Under the pieces are notes generated by a model. That model made no database searches and was not told the DNA's origin. It saw only the letters and a list, made by a program, of their open reading frames with translations. This document shows, in pieces, positions 7,139 to 13,425 of a stretch of 18,856 bases of DNA. The DNA is taken from NCBI GenBank assembly GCA_017450545.1, contig JAFSTL010000007.1, forward strand, positions 1 through 18,856, in the 5' to 3' direction. The stretch is from Alphaproteobacteria bacterium. GTDB lineage: Bacteria; Pseudomonadota; Alphaproteobacteria; RUG11792. The position numbers were made by a program, and so were the translations under genes. The number at the start of each line of letters is the position of its first letter. Positions within the stretch are counted from its first letter, which is position 1.

Positions 7139-8926
7139 TCACAATTGGCGGGCTATATCTTCAGCAGAAAGACCTGTATTTTTTAGCTGTATCATCCGGG
7201 CGCAATGGAGTGGAGAGATTTTATCCGCGCAAATGAACTGTATCTTACCGTACAAATCCTGCTGTTTATCAAAAATTAAACGTTCTGTGATAAGACTTGC
7301 GGATCCGCTCCATACATCTTCCGAAATAAATATGATTTTTTCATGGTTTTTCGCATATTTATAAAACGTTTCGAAGTCTAATGGCTGAATAAATCGGGTA
7401 TCGATTATAGTGGGCTGTTTACCAGAAATAGCAACTGCATCAAAAATAGTTTTTAGCATATCACCAACTGAAATTATAAGTGTCGTATGCCCTTCTGCAA
7501 TAACTCGGCTTTTTAAAGAGAATTCAAACGTTGGACAAATGTCGTGAGCTTCAGCTTTTGGAAACCTTATGGCTATTGGGGCATCATCATCACAAGATGC
7601 GAACTTTACCATATGCTCTAGCTCTGTTTTACCAGAAGGAGCCATAATGATAAATTGCGGAAAATTCTGTAGCATCGAGACGTCGTAAAGTCCCGCGTGT
7701 GTTTTCCCGTCAGCACCCGGAAATCCTGCTTTGTCGATGATAAATCGTACTGGCAAATTCTGCAGAACGACATCGTGGTAAATTTGGTCAAACGCACGTT
7801 GCAAAAATGTTGAGTATATGCAAACAAACGGCTTATATCCTTGTTTTGCCAAGCCTGCTGCAAAAGTTACTGCATGCTCTTCGGCGATTCCAACATCGAA
7901 AAACCTATCAGGAAATTTTTCAGAAAACTCCGAAAGCCCGGTCCCCGTTTTCATAGCAGCAGTTATGCATACGATTTTTTCATCATGTTCAGCTAATTGG
8001 GCAATGGTTTTTCCAAAAACATCTGAATATTTATATTTTTTTGATTTGTCAATACCATGCATCCTAGTCTCATCACGTTCTGCTTCGGCGTATCCTTTTC
8101 CTTTTTGAGTAATTGCGTGAATTAAAACTGGCTTATACGTGGCTACATCCCGAATGTTTGTGAAAATTTTTATGAGTTTTGCCAAATCATGCCCATCGAG
8201 TACGCCAACATATTGGAAACCAAATTCCTCAAATATGTTATTGCCTTGTATGAGTGCTTTAATGCAGTCTTCAATTTTTCGTGAAACCTTTTTCGGCAAA
8301 AATGTCAGGGATTTACTTATCAGCCGACGTACAGATAACCCTCCTCGAGATGCAAGAAGTTTTGCTAAGTATAGCTTCATAGCACCGACAGATTCAGAAA
8401 TAGACATTTGGTTATCGTTTAGTATGACGATGAAGTTTTTTGTTCCGGCAACATTATTCATAGCCTCATATACCATTCCGCCACTCAGCGATCCGTCACC
8501 TAAAAACGAAATCACTTTGTAGTCTCCGCCATCCAAATCACGTGCTTTAGCCATCCCAAGTGCTGCACTTATGGATGTCGAAGCATGCCCTGCAATGAAA
8601 TAGTCATATTCGCTTTCTACTGGATCAGGAAACCCAGAGGCTCCGTGCTCGGTGCGCAAATTTTCCATCATCTCGCGACGTCCGGTTAATAACTTGTGAG
8701 CATACGCCTGGTGGCCGACGTCGAATATAAGTCGGTCGCTCTCTATGTCAAAAACATAATGTATTGCAACGATAAGCTCTATTGCTCCCAAATTCGAGCC
8801 CAAATGTCCACCGTTTTTCTCAGTTATCCTAATGATTTCGGAACGTAATTCAGCACAAAGTTCGGTTAATTGGGCGATACTTAAGTTTTTCAAATCAGAA
8901 GGTTTTGATATTCTATCTAAAATCAT
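7139..8926 (-). CDS. dxs: 1-deoxy-D-xylulose-5-phosphate synthase
   Basis: This thiamin-diphosphate enzyme joins pyruvate and glyceraldehyde 3-phosphate, the first step of the MEP isoprenoid pathway, in the cytoplasm. Visible are HLGSNLG (41-47), DVGHQAY (69-75), the thiamin-diphosphate motif starting GDGSLSGG (143-150) and ending in LNDN (169-172), the GIAEEHAVTFAAG stretch with the catalytic glutamate at 349, and STFLQRAFDQ. At 595 aa it is shorter than typical enzymes (about 620-640), partly because the segment before the second domain (after RMHGID, 288-293) is short; no catalytic element appears to be missing. Its ATG overlaps the stop codon of xth (ATGA), which indicates translational coupling. 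A complete Dxs implies that this organism makes its own isoprenoid precursors. Confidence 0.97.
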   Translation of the reverse strand: MILDRISKPSDLKNLSIAQLTELCAELRSEIIRITEKNGGHLGSNLGAIELIVAIHYVFDIESDRLIFDVGHQAYAHKLLTGRREMMENLRTEHGASGFPDPVESEYDYFIAGHASTSISAALGMAKARDLDGGDYKVISFLGDGSLSGGMVYEAMNNVAGTKNFIVILNDNQMSISESVGAMKLYLAKLLASRGGLSVRRLISKSLTFLPKKVSRKIEDCIKALIQGNNIFEEFGFQYVGVLDGHDLAKLIKIFTNIRDVATYKPVLIHAITQKGKGYAEAERDETRMHGIDKSKKYKYSDVFGKTIAQLAEHDEKIVCITAAMKTGTGLSEFSEKFPDRFFDVGIAEEHAVTFAAGLAKQGYKPFVCIYSTFLQRAFDQIYHDVVLQNLPVRFIIDKAGFPGADGKTHAGLYDVSMLQNFPQFIIMAPSGKTELEHMVKFASCDDDAPIAIRFPKAEAHDICPTFEFSLKSRVIAEGHTTLIISVGDMLKTIFDAVAISGKQPTIIDTRFIQPLDFETFYKYAKNHEKIIFISEDVWSGSASLITERLIFDKQQDLYGKIQFICADKISPLHCARMIQLKNTGLSAEDIARQL

Positions 8927-9687
8927 TCTACATTTACTATAACTGGGGCATGGTCTGACGGGCGCGCTTTGCCTCTAACACTTTTATCAATAAAGCAGCT
9001 CTTAACTTCAACATTCGGCGTTGCTAATACGTAATCCAGACGTAGCCCGTAATTCTTCGTAAAAGCAAAACGCCGATAGTCCCACCAAGTATAAATTGGT
9101 TCATCCTCCGATTTTGCAAACTCACGTATAGTATCCCTCAATCCAATATTTATCAAATCTTCGAATAATTCGCGCTCTCGTTCCGTACAGCAAACTTTTC
9201 CTTTCCATGCTTTTGGATTATATACATCTGCATCAGTCCGCGCTATATTAAAGTCTCCACCAATGATAAATTTTTCATTTTGCGATGTTCTTTTGATATG
9301 ACTTGTCAAAATTTGCAAAAAATTTAATTTATACCCATACGCTGGTAATTCGACATCTTGCCCATTTGGAACATATACAGATGCAACAATATACCCATTT
9401 ATCAGCGCCTCAACATATCTCGCTTGCCGATCGTCTACAAAAACTTCATTGCCCATATGTAAGCATTCGATTCGATATCGTGACAAAATTGCTACGCCAT
9501 TATAGCTTTTTTGCCCGTAAATCAAACTGTTATAACCCAAATCCTCAAAATATCCCCGCGGAAACGCTTCCGTTACACATTTCAATTCTTGAAGCAATAT
9601 GACATCAATCTCATTACTTTTAAGAAATTCTGCTAAATGCTCGATGCGAGCTCTCACCGAATTAACATTCCAAGTCGCAATTCTCAT
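8923..9687 (-). CDS. xth: Exodeoxyribonuclease III, AP endonuclease
   Basis: This is a metal-dependent nuclease of the ExoIII/APE1 family, which cuts DNA at abasic sites and trims 3' ends in base excision repair. All the family's key positions are visible: WNVNS with N7, LLQELK with E34, YVPNG (105-109), GGDFN with D145 and N147, TWWDYR (200-205), LRLDYVL with D218, and RPSDHAPV with D245 and H246. The length of 254 aa is normal. It starts with an ATG, with little Shine-Dalgarno sequence. It is the first gene of a coupled pair with dxs (four-base overlap) and lies 70 bases after plsY, with a possible promoter of its own in that gap. Confidence 0.97.
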   Translation of the reverse strand: MRIATWNVNSVRARIEHLAEFLKSNEIDVILLQELKCVTEAFPRGYFEDLGYNSLIYGQKSYNGVAILSRYRIECLHMGNEVFVDDRQARYVEALINGYIVASVYVPNGQDVELPAYGYKLNFLQILTSHIKRTSQNEKFIIGGDFNIARTDADVYNPKAWKGKVCCTERERELFEDLINIGLRDTIREFAKSEDEPIYTWWDYRRFAFTKNYGLRLDYVLATPNVEVKSCFIDKSVRGKARPSDHAPVIVNVE

Positions 9688-9718
9688 TTATGCAAAGCCC
9701 AATAAAATCCAACGTCTG

Positions 9719-9747
9719 AGTTTAATATTTTTTGCAATTTAATGCAA
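9719..9747 (-). promoter_or_regulatory. Candidate promoter for xth-dxs
   Basis: On the minus strand TTGCAT (9747-9742) is followed after 17 bases by TAAACT (9724-9719). It lies between the plsY stop and the xth start and leaves a leader of about 25-30 bases. The stretch also holds GCAATT/AATTGC inverted copies. Confidence 0.4.
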
Positions 9748-9757
9748 TTGCGTATTA

Positions 9758-10363
9758 CTATTCTTTATTCAAAGTAACAATTTTTTCACTGTGATGTATA
9801 ATGCGCTTTATGTTATCAATATGCGTTAACATCAAAAAACAAAATGTTATTACTGAGAAAATAAAAACAGCGAACTCGGTATCTTTAAAAAAGTATCCAT
9901 ACGAACAAAGCGCAGTAAATGATGTTGCCAATGCAATTGACGCTATTGATGATATTTTTACAAACTTTGCTAATATAAACCATATTGAAATGGATATTGA
10001 AGCAAATAGAGGAGAAAGAACCAGAAAAATGCCGGCAGATGTCGCAACTCCTTTCCCGCCTTTAAATCCCAACCAAATCGGGTACACATGTCCTATCTGG
10101 CAACAAAAAACAGCGGAAAGATACCAGCAATCGTCCGAAAATGCTTTTGCAATTAAAACAAACAGTGCCCCTTTCAAGACATCTCCGAGCAAAGTCCACA
10201 TGGCTAATGTTTTGCCCCCACTCCTTAAAATGTTCGTCGCCCCTGTGCTATGCGATCCGAGGTCTCTCACATCAATTTGTTTACAAAACTTCATTAACAA
10301 AAAACCAGTTGGAATTGAGCCAATAAAGTATCCAATACAACATAACCAAAATAAATTCATCAT
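9758..10363 (-). CDS. plsY: Glycerol-3-phosphate acyltransferase PlsY
   Basis: PlsY is an integral membrane enzyme that transfers the acyl group of acyl-phosphate (made by PlsX) to glycerol 3-phosphate, giving lysophosphatidate, the first committed step of phospholipid synthesis. The 201-aa protein has the usual layout: GSIPTGFLL in the first helix (15-23), GSHSTGATNILRSGGK (36-51), GHVYPIWLGFKGGKGVAT (91-108) and THIDNIKRI (180-188), with hydrophobic helices between them. The second motif is normally GSGNxGATN; H and S here replace G and N, a modest change in a conserved loop. Two ATG codons stand in tandem (10363 and 10360). The partner plsX is not present. The gene is divergent from ftsZ and has a strong promoter. 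Confidence 0.96.
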   Translation of the reverse strand: MMNLFWLCCIGYFIGSIPTGFLLMKFCKQIDVRDLGSHSTGATNILRSGGKTLAMWTLLGDVLKGALFVLIAKAFSDDCWYLSAVFCCQIGHVYPIWLGFKGGKGVATSAGIFLVLSPLFASISISIWFILAKFVKISSIASIALATSFTALCSYGYFFKDTEFAVFIFSVITFCFLMLTHIDNIKRIIHHSEKIVTLNKE

Positions 10364-10390
10364 ACAACCATAAAATTAACGACACCACGG

Positions 10391-10420
10391 ATTATACCAT
10401 GCCAAGTCGCATCGAAGCAA
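10391..10420 (-). promoter_or_regulatory. plsY promoter with extended -10
   Basis: On the minus strand TTGCTT (10420-10415), an 18-base spacer and a consensus TATAAT (10396-10391), preceded by TGG as an extended -10, form the best promoter match in the window. Transcription would start roughly 20 bases before the ATG. The bases following the -10 (CCGTGGTG) recur after the TACAAT upstream of the XRE/receiver gene. Confidence 0.7.
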
Positions 10421-10651
10421 AAATTTAGCACCGGATATAAGTTTCGCCTTTTTGCAGTTTATCAAAGAATTTTCTAGTCGATAGCATGTCAGGAATCTCC
10501 AAATTTTTCAGTATGAAATACACTAAAAGGACAAAAAAATGATTCGAAGATATTAATTCTGCAGAAAAGCCAGAACGACCAACATAGCTTCTTGCGCGCG
10601 AATAGCTTTTTGTATACACTGTTTTATATCTATGTGAATTTTGGATAAAAG
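10421..10651. other. Upstream region of ftsZ, no convincing gene
   Basis: Together with the plsY promoter this makes the longest gene-free stretch of the window, about 290 bases between plsY and ftsZ. A 64-codon minus-strand frame (10619-10425) begins with GTG, lacks a ribosome binding site and resembles nothing I know. A plus-strand frame ending near 10542 could encode MSGISKFFSMKYTKRTKK but is equally unsupported. No tRNA or known small RNA was recognised. It probably holds control sequences for ftsZ. Confidence 0.4.
10592..10620 (+). promoter_or_regulatory. Candidate ftsZ promoter
   Basis: TTGCGC (10592-10597) and TACACT (10615-10620) are separated by 17 bases, 32 bases before the ftsZ ATG. 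The ribosome binding site that follows is weak (GGA, about 10643-10645). Confidence 0.45.
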
Positions 10652-11992
10652 ATGGCAGAGCAAAGAGATGGGACGGTTCTTGGCCCGAAGATTGTTGTAA
10701 TTGGTGTTGGAGGAGCCGGCGGAAATGCTGTCAATAACATGATACGAGCTAATTTGGAGGGGGTGACGTTCCTTGTCGCGAACACGGATGCACAAGCTTT
10801 AAAGCAGTCATCTGCGGAAGAGGGGCAGCGTTTACAGCTTGGTTTATCGGTAACTCAGGGGCTCGGAGCAGGTTCAAATCCAGAAGTAGGAAAAGCTGCA
10901 GCAGAAGAATCTGCAGATGATATTTTGAAATACATAAAAGGTGCGAACATGGTTTTCATAACCGCCGGAATGGGGGGAGGAACCGGAACTGGCGCTGCGC
11001 CTGTAATCGCTAAAATCGCGAAAGATGCAGGAATTTTGACAGTTGGGGTTATAACTAAACCGTTTTTGTTCGAAGGTTCGCATAGATCAAAGTCTGCGGA
11101 TAAAGGAATAGAAGCTTTGCAACAATACGTTGATACATTACTTGTAATTCCAAATCAAAATTTGTTTAGATTGGCTAATGAAGGGACAACGTTTGCAGAA
11201 GCATTTAAAATGGCAGATAATGTTCTTTATTCAGGCGTTAGAGGCGTTACTGACCTTATGATTATGCCTGGGCTTATAAATCTCGATTTTGCGGATATAC
11301 GTGCAGTAATGAGCGAAATGGGGAAGGCTATGATGGGCACGGGCGAATCGGAAGGTGAACGACGAGCGCTTGATGCAGCCGAAGCCGCTATATCAAATCC
11401 ACTGCTAGACGATATTTCTCTGCAAGGGGCACGAGGCATATTGATAAACATCACAGGCGGAACCGATATGACGTTATACGAAGTTGATGAGGCAGCCAAT
11501 CGCATTAGAGAGGAAGTTGATTCTGATGCGAATATAATTTTTGGGTCAACATTCGATGATAGATTAAATGGCAAGATACGCGTTTCGGTTGTGGCTACAG
11601 GGATAGGGTCAGTGGCAGATAATCCATTTAAGAATCGGGAAACTGTGGGCATTATAAATGACAAGACAAAAGAGGCAGGCAGTCAACAGTACAATGCAAC
11701 TACAGATGATAATCTGATGACAGAAACACAACAGCACGATGGAACACCAATAGAAAATGAGATAGAGAAAAACGAAGGAAGATATAACAACGGTTACCCT
11801 GGTCTCAATGAACCGGAAGACAAACGGCGACCTGGTTCGTTTTTTGACCGCTTTACGAAAGCACGAAGACGCACTGCGGAAACGCGACGACTGGAAAAAA
11901 CGGAAGATATTTCTGATTTAAGGAATTATGCTCCCAAGGTGGAAAATACAGAGGAGCTGGATATTCCTGCGTGCTTTAGAAAAAAACGCTAA
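10652..11992 (+). CDS. ftsZ: Cell division protein FtsZ
   Basis: FtsZ is the tubulin-like GTPase that forms the division ring at midcell. The GTP-binding core shows VGGAGGNAVNNM (about 19-30), NTDAQAL (44-50), the tubulin signature GGGTGTG (108-114) and the T7 loop NLDFAD (210-215) that completes the active site of the next subunit. The core ends near ADNPF (322-326). A charged, disordered linker of about 100 residues follows, then the conserved C-terminal peptide ELDIPACFRKKR (435-446), which in other bacteria binds FtsA and other membrane tethers. At 446 aa it is close to normal length for one with a moderate linker. ftsQ and ftsA, the usual upstream neighbours, are absent here; instead ftsZ follows a 255-base control region and is translated into the next small gene, whose GTG directly abuts its TAA stop. 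Confidence 0.98.
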   Translation: MAEQRDGTVLGPKIVVIGVGGAGGNAVNNMIRANLEGVTFLVANTDAQALKQSSAEEGQRLQLGLSVTQGLGAGSNPEVGKAAAEESADDILKYIKGANMVFITAGMGGGTGTGAAPVIAKIAKDAGILTVGVITKPFLFEGSHRSKSADKGIEALQQYVDTLLVIPNQNLFRLANEGTTFAEAFKMADNVLYSGVRGVTDLMIMPGLINLDFADIRAVMSEMGKAMMGTGESEGERRALDAAEAAISNPLLDDISLQGARGILINITGGTDMTLYEVDEAANRIREEVDSDANIIFGSTFDDRLNGKIRVSVVATGIGSVADNPFKNRETVGIINDKTKEAGSQQYNATTDDNLMTETQQHDGTPIENEIEKNEGRYNNGYPGLNEPEDKRRPGSFFDRFTKARRRTAETRRLEKTEDISDLRNYAPKVENTEELDIPACFRKKR

Positions 11993-12244
11993 GTGGAGGA
12001 ATATACAAAAGAGTTGATAACTATACTGATCGCCGGAACATTTTCGCTTGGAGCTTTGTTAGGTTCAAAGTTATGTTCATTGCTTAACAGGCGCAACTAT
12101 AAGAAAACTTCTGATGTTGCCTATGAATGCGGATTTAAAGGGGAAGGATTGGTTGAATATATATCAGATAAATATAATTTAATTTCGATATACCTCTTGC
12201 TTGAACTGATACTCATTTATTGTCTGACAATTTTTCTCCTATAA
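11993..12244 (+). CDS. Small membrane protein with a NuoA-like YECGF motif
   Basis: This protein of up to 83 aa has one hydrophobic segment (LITILIAGTFSLGALLG), a short basic loop, the sequence AYECGFKGEG, and a second hydrophobic segment ending the protein (LISIYLLLELILIYCLTIFLL). YECGF just before a helix with an internal acidic residue is typical of NuoA, a membrane subunit of NADH:quinone oxidoreductase (complex I), but NuoA normally has about 120 residues and a third helix that is missing here. It may be a reduced NuoA or an unrelated protein, and I give no symbol. GTG at 11993 abuts the ftsZ stop. GGAGGA (11995-12000) lies inside this reading frame, which suggests that the real start may be the TTG at 12014, giving 76 aa. 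It is probably co-expressed with ftsZ. Confidence 0.6.
   Translation: MEEYTKELITILIAGTFSLGALLGSKLCSLLNRRNYKKTSDVAYECGFKGEGLVEYISDKYNLISIYLLLELILIYCLTIFLL
11995..12000 (+). promoter_or_regulatory. Strong Shine-Dalgarno sequence that questions the start
   Basis: GGAGGA is the strongest ribosome binding site seen in the window, yet it lies two bases into the reading frame that begins with GTG at 11993. It would serve the in-frame TTG at 12014 (13-base spacing, rather long). The other reading is that ribosomes terminating at ftsZ are held here and restart. Confidence 0.5.
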
Positions 12245-12246
12245 AG

Positions 12247-12282
12247 CTTGAGAGGAATCCCCTCAAGAAATTTTTCTTGGGG
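12247..12282 (+). terminator. Overlapping hairpins after the ftsZ operon
   Basis: CTTGAG (12247-12252) can pair with CTCAAG (12262-12267). The same 3' arm can instead pair in a longer stem, CCTCAAGAAA with TTTCTTGGGG (about 12261-12282). Only one can form at a time. The second is the more stable by base-pair count and could end transcription of ftsZ and the small gene, but the T-rich part lies inside the stem and no clear T-run follows, so the terminator role is tentative. Confidence 0.4.
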
Positions 12283-12326
12283 ATACATTTAACCCAATGC
12301 GAAAAAGTGCAACAAAGAATGAATTC

Positions 12327-12344
12327 AGCTCCAATATTGGAGCT
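12327..12344. repeat. Perfect 18-bp palindrome
   Basis: AGCTCCAATATTGGAGCT is perfectly symmetrical. As RNA it folds into a 7-bp stem with a four-base loop on either strand. It lies between the convergent ends of the NuoA-like gene and the XRE/receiver gene, so a bidirectional transcript end is the simplest role, although neither side has a clean T-run; a dimeric protein binding site is the alternative. Confidence 0.5.
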
Positions 12345-12366
12345 AGTTAGATTTTGCCGCTTCTGG

Positions 12367-13131
12367 CTATTTCGCACTGCTCAAAAACCTTGTTTTTGGA
12401 ACCACAACTGTTTTCGTCCAGTATTTTATGCAGTTCGATACAATCTCATTAAATGAAGAGCGATCCGTCGTTTTTGCAATGTATCCCGCAGCTCCAAGCT
12501 TATACATCTTCGTAGCTAGATCAGAACTTACGTTATCTGATAGCACAACTACAGGTATACCTTTAGTTGATTCATCTCTCTTTAATTCCTTCAGCACGGC
12601 AACCCCATCCATCTTGGGGATATACATATCAAGAAAAACTACGGCTGGTTTTGGAAAATCTGGACACAACGTTTTATACTTGAGCACGTCTAAGACTTGG
12701 CAACCATCATGTACGCATAAAACATTTAAAAAATCACAGGCACAACGCAAGGCCTCTTGAATCATAATCTCATCCGCTGGATTAGACTCAACAACAAGCA
12801 CGCTTGTGCGTGCGTCTTCTACAAAGTCGCTCCCGCCTTCTCGCTTCTTCTCAAATAAATTAACCTCTCGCTCAACCTCTTCGAAAAAACGGCTCATTCC
12901 AAACTCATAGAGCTCCGATAGTTTACACAAAGTTGAAACTGCCACTCGGCTTCTCGCCTGCTCATACTTTTGAAGCTGTTGATAAGAAACTCCCAAAAAC
13001 TCGGAAGCATCAGCCAAACTCATACGACGCTTCTTTCTTTCGCGTCGGAGCTGCATACCTATAAACTTATCAACTGGCTTTAAGCGACTTACACTATCAC
13101 CATCAGGTAACTGTCCATAATTTCCACTCAT
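12367..13131 (-). CDS. XRE-family HTH fused to a response-regulator receiver domain
   Basis: The 254-aa protein has a helix-turn-helix of the Cro/C1 (XRE) type at about 24-82 (RRERKKRRMSLADASEFLGV, then SYQQLQKYEQARSRVAVSTL), in the style of the regulators with LGVSxQQxQKYE common in Alphaproteobacteria. A linker leads to a receiver domain from about 109 to 245. The receiver keeps the phosphoacceptor D168 (VVFLDMYIPKMDG) and the lysine K220 (GYIAK). The acidic pair is E115-S116 where many receivers have two acids, and the threonine/serine position is S198. The ESNPADE sequence is close to the EDNPADV of Rcp1-like single-domain receivers. It is probably a DNA-binding response regulator lacking the usual OmpR or NarL output. 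No histidine kinase is nearby. ATG start; binding sites for itself may lie upstream (13214-13249). Confidence 0.93.
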   Translation of the reverse strand: MSGNYGQLPDGDSVSRLKPVDKFIGMQLRRERKKRRMSLADASEFLGVSYQQLQKYEQARSRVAVSTLCKLSELYEFGMSRFFEEVEREVNLFEKKREGGSDFVEDARTSVLVVESNPADEIMIQEALRCACDFLNVLCVHDGCQVLDVLKYKTLCPDFPKPAVVFLDMYIPKMDGVAVLKELKRDESTKGIPVVVLSDNVSSDLATKMYKLGAAGYIAKTTDRSSFNEIVSNCIKYWTKTVVVPKTRFLSSAK

Positions 13132-13157
13132 AAGCTTCTCTTCTTCCTTATCTATAC

Positions 13158-13171
13158 CACCACGGATTGTA
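13158..13171 (-). promoter_or_regulatory. -10-like element upstream of the XRE/receiver gene
   Basis: On the minus strand TACAAT (13171-13166) is followed by CCGTGGTG. The 14 bases match the plsY -10 region (10396-10383) in 13 positions. The spot, 27 bases before the ATG, fits a promoter. No good -35 is found at 17-18 bases, so activation by a protein is possible. Confidence 0.45.
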
Positions 13172-13213
13172 AATTTTTCGAGAAATTTTTTATTGTCACT
13201 ATTGGTTGTATTT

Positions 13214-13249
13214 ATCTACTCAATTCTCATCATAGTAGATTTTATCTAC
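13214..13249. promoter_or_regulatory. Cluster of ATCTAC/GTAGAT half-sites, operator-like
   Basis: ATCTACT at 13214-13220 and AGTAGAT at 13234-13240 form an inverted repeat. The second copy also pairs with ATCTAC at 13244-13249 across three bases (GTAGAT TTT ATCTAC). The cluster lies between the divergent XRE/receiver gene and the tRNA-Arg promoter, where an autoregulatory operator of an XRE protein would be expected. Binding is inferred, not shown. Confidence 0.5.
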
Positions 13250-13290
13250 CATATCAACTAAAAATTGAAAATCGTGGGCAAAAAAAATTG

Positions 13291-13320
13291 TTGCATCTGG
13301 AATAGGAGATGTGAAATAAT
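13291..13320 (+). promoter_or_regulatory. Candidate promoter of tRNA-Arg and downstream genes
   Basis: TTGCAT (13291-13296) and an AAATAAT stretch (13314-13320) are 17-18 bases apart, ending 10 bases before the mature tRNA. No other promoter is obvious before the thioredoxin-like gene. Confidence 0.45.
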
Positions 13321-13330
13321 GCGGGCAAGG

Positions 13331-13407
13331 GCGCCCGTAGCTCAACTGGATAGAGCGTCAGACTACGGATCTGAAGGCTGAGAGTTCGAATCTTTCCGGG
13401 CGCGCCA
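13331..13407 (+). tRNA. tRNA-Arg (anticodon ACG)
   Basis: The 77 bases fold as a full cloverleaf. The acceptor arms GCGCCCG and CGGGCGC pair perfectly, the D stem is GCTC/GAGC, and the anticodon stem TCAGA/TCTGA carries the loop CTACGGA with anticodon ACG. The T stem GAGAG/CTTTC has one G-T pair and the loop TTCGAAT. The discriminator base is G and CCA is encoded. A34 would be converted to inosine by TadA so that it reads CGU, CGC and CGA. Confidence 0.97.
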
Positions 13408-13425
13408 GAGTTTGAGTGCGATGAT

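Noticed and set aside
7818..8522. Plus-strand frames of about 100-130 codons opposite dxs
   Set aside because: Antisense to a clearly conserved enzyme; the translations are rich in Ser and Phe in the manner of shadow frames.
9801..10373. Long plus-strand frame (190 codons) opposite plsY
   Set aside because: It lies wholly antisense to plsY, which carries every family motif, and its translation has no recognisable feature.
10425..10619. 64-codon minus-strand reading frame upstream of ftsZ
   Set aside because: It starts with GTG, has no ribosome binding site and no recognisable similarity, and overlaps the likely ftsZ promoter.
10440..10650. Possible small RNA or SRP RNA upstream of ftsZ
   Set aside because: The GTCAGGAAT at about 10488 recalls part of the SRP-RNA motif, but the rest of the conserved hairpin is missing.
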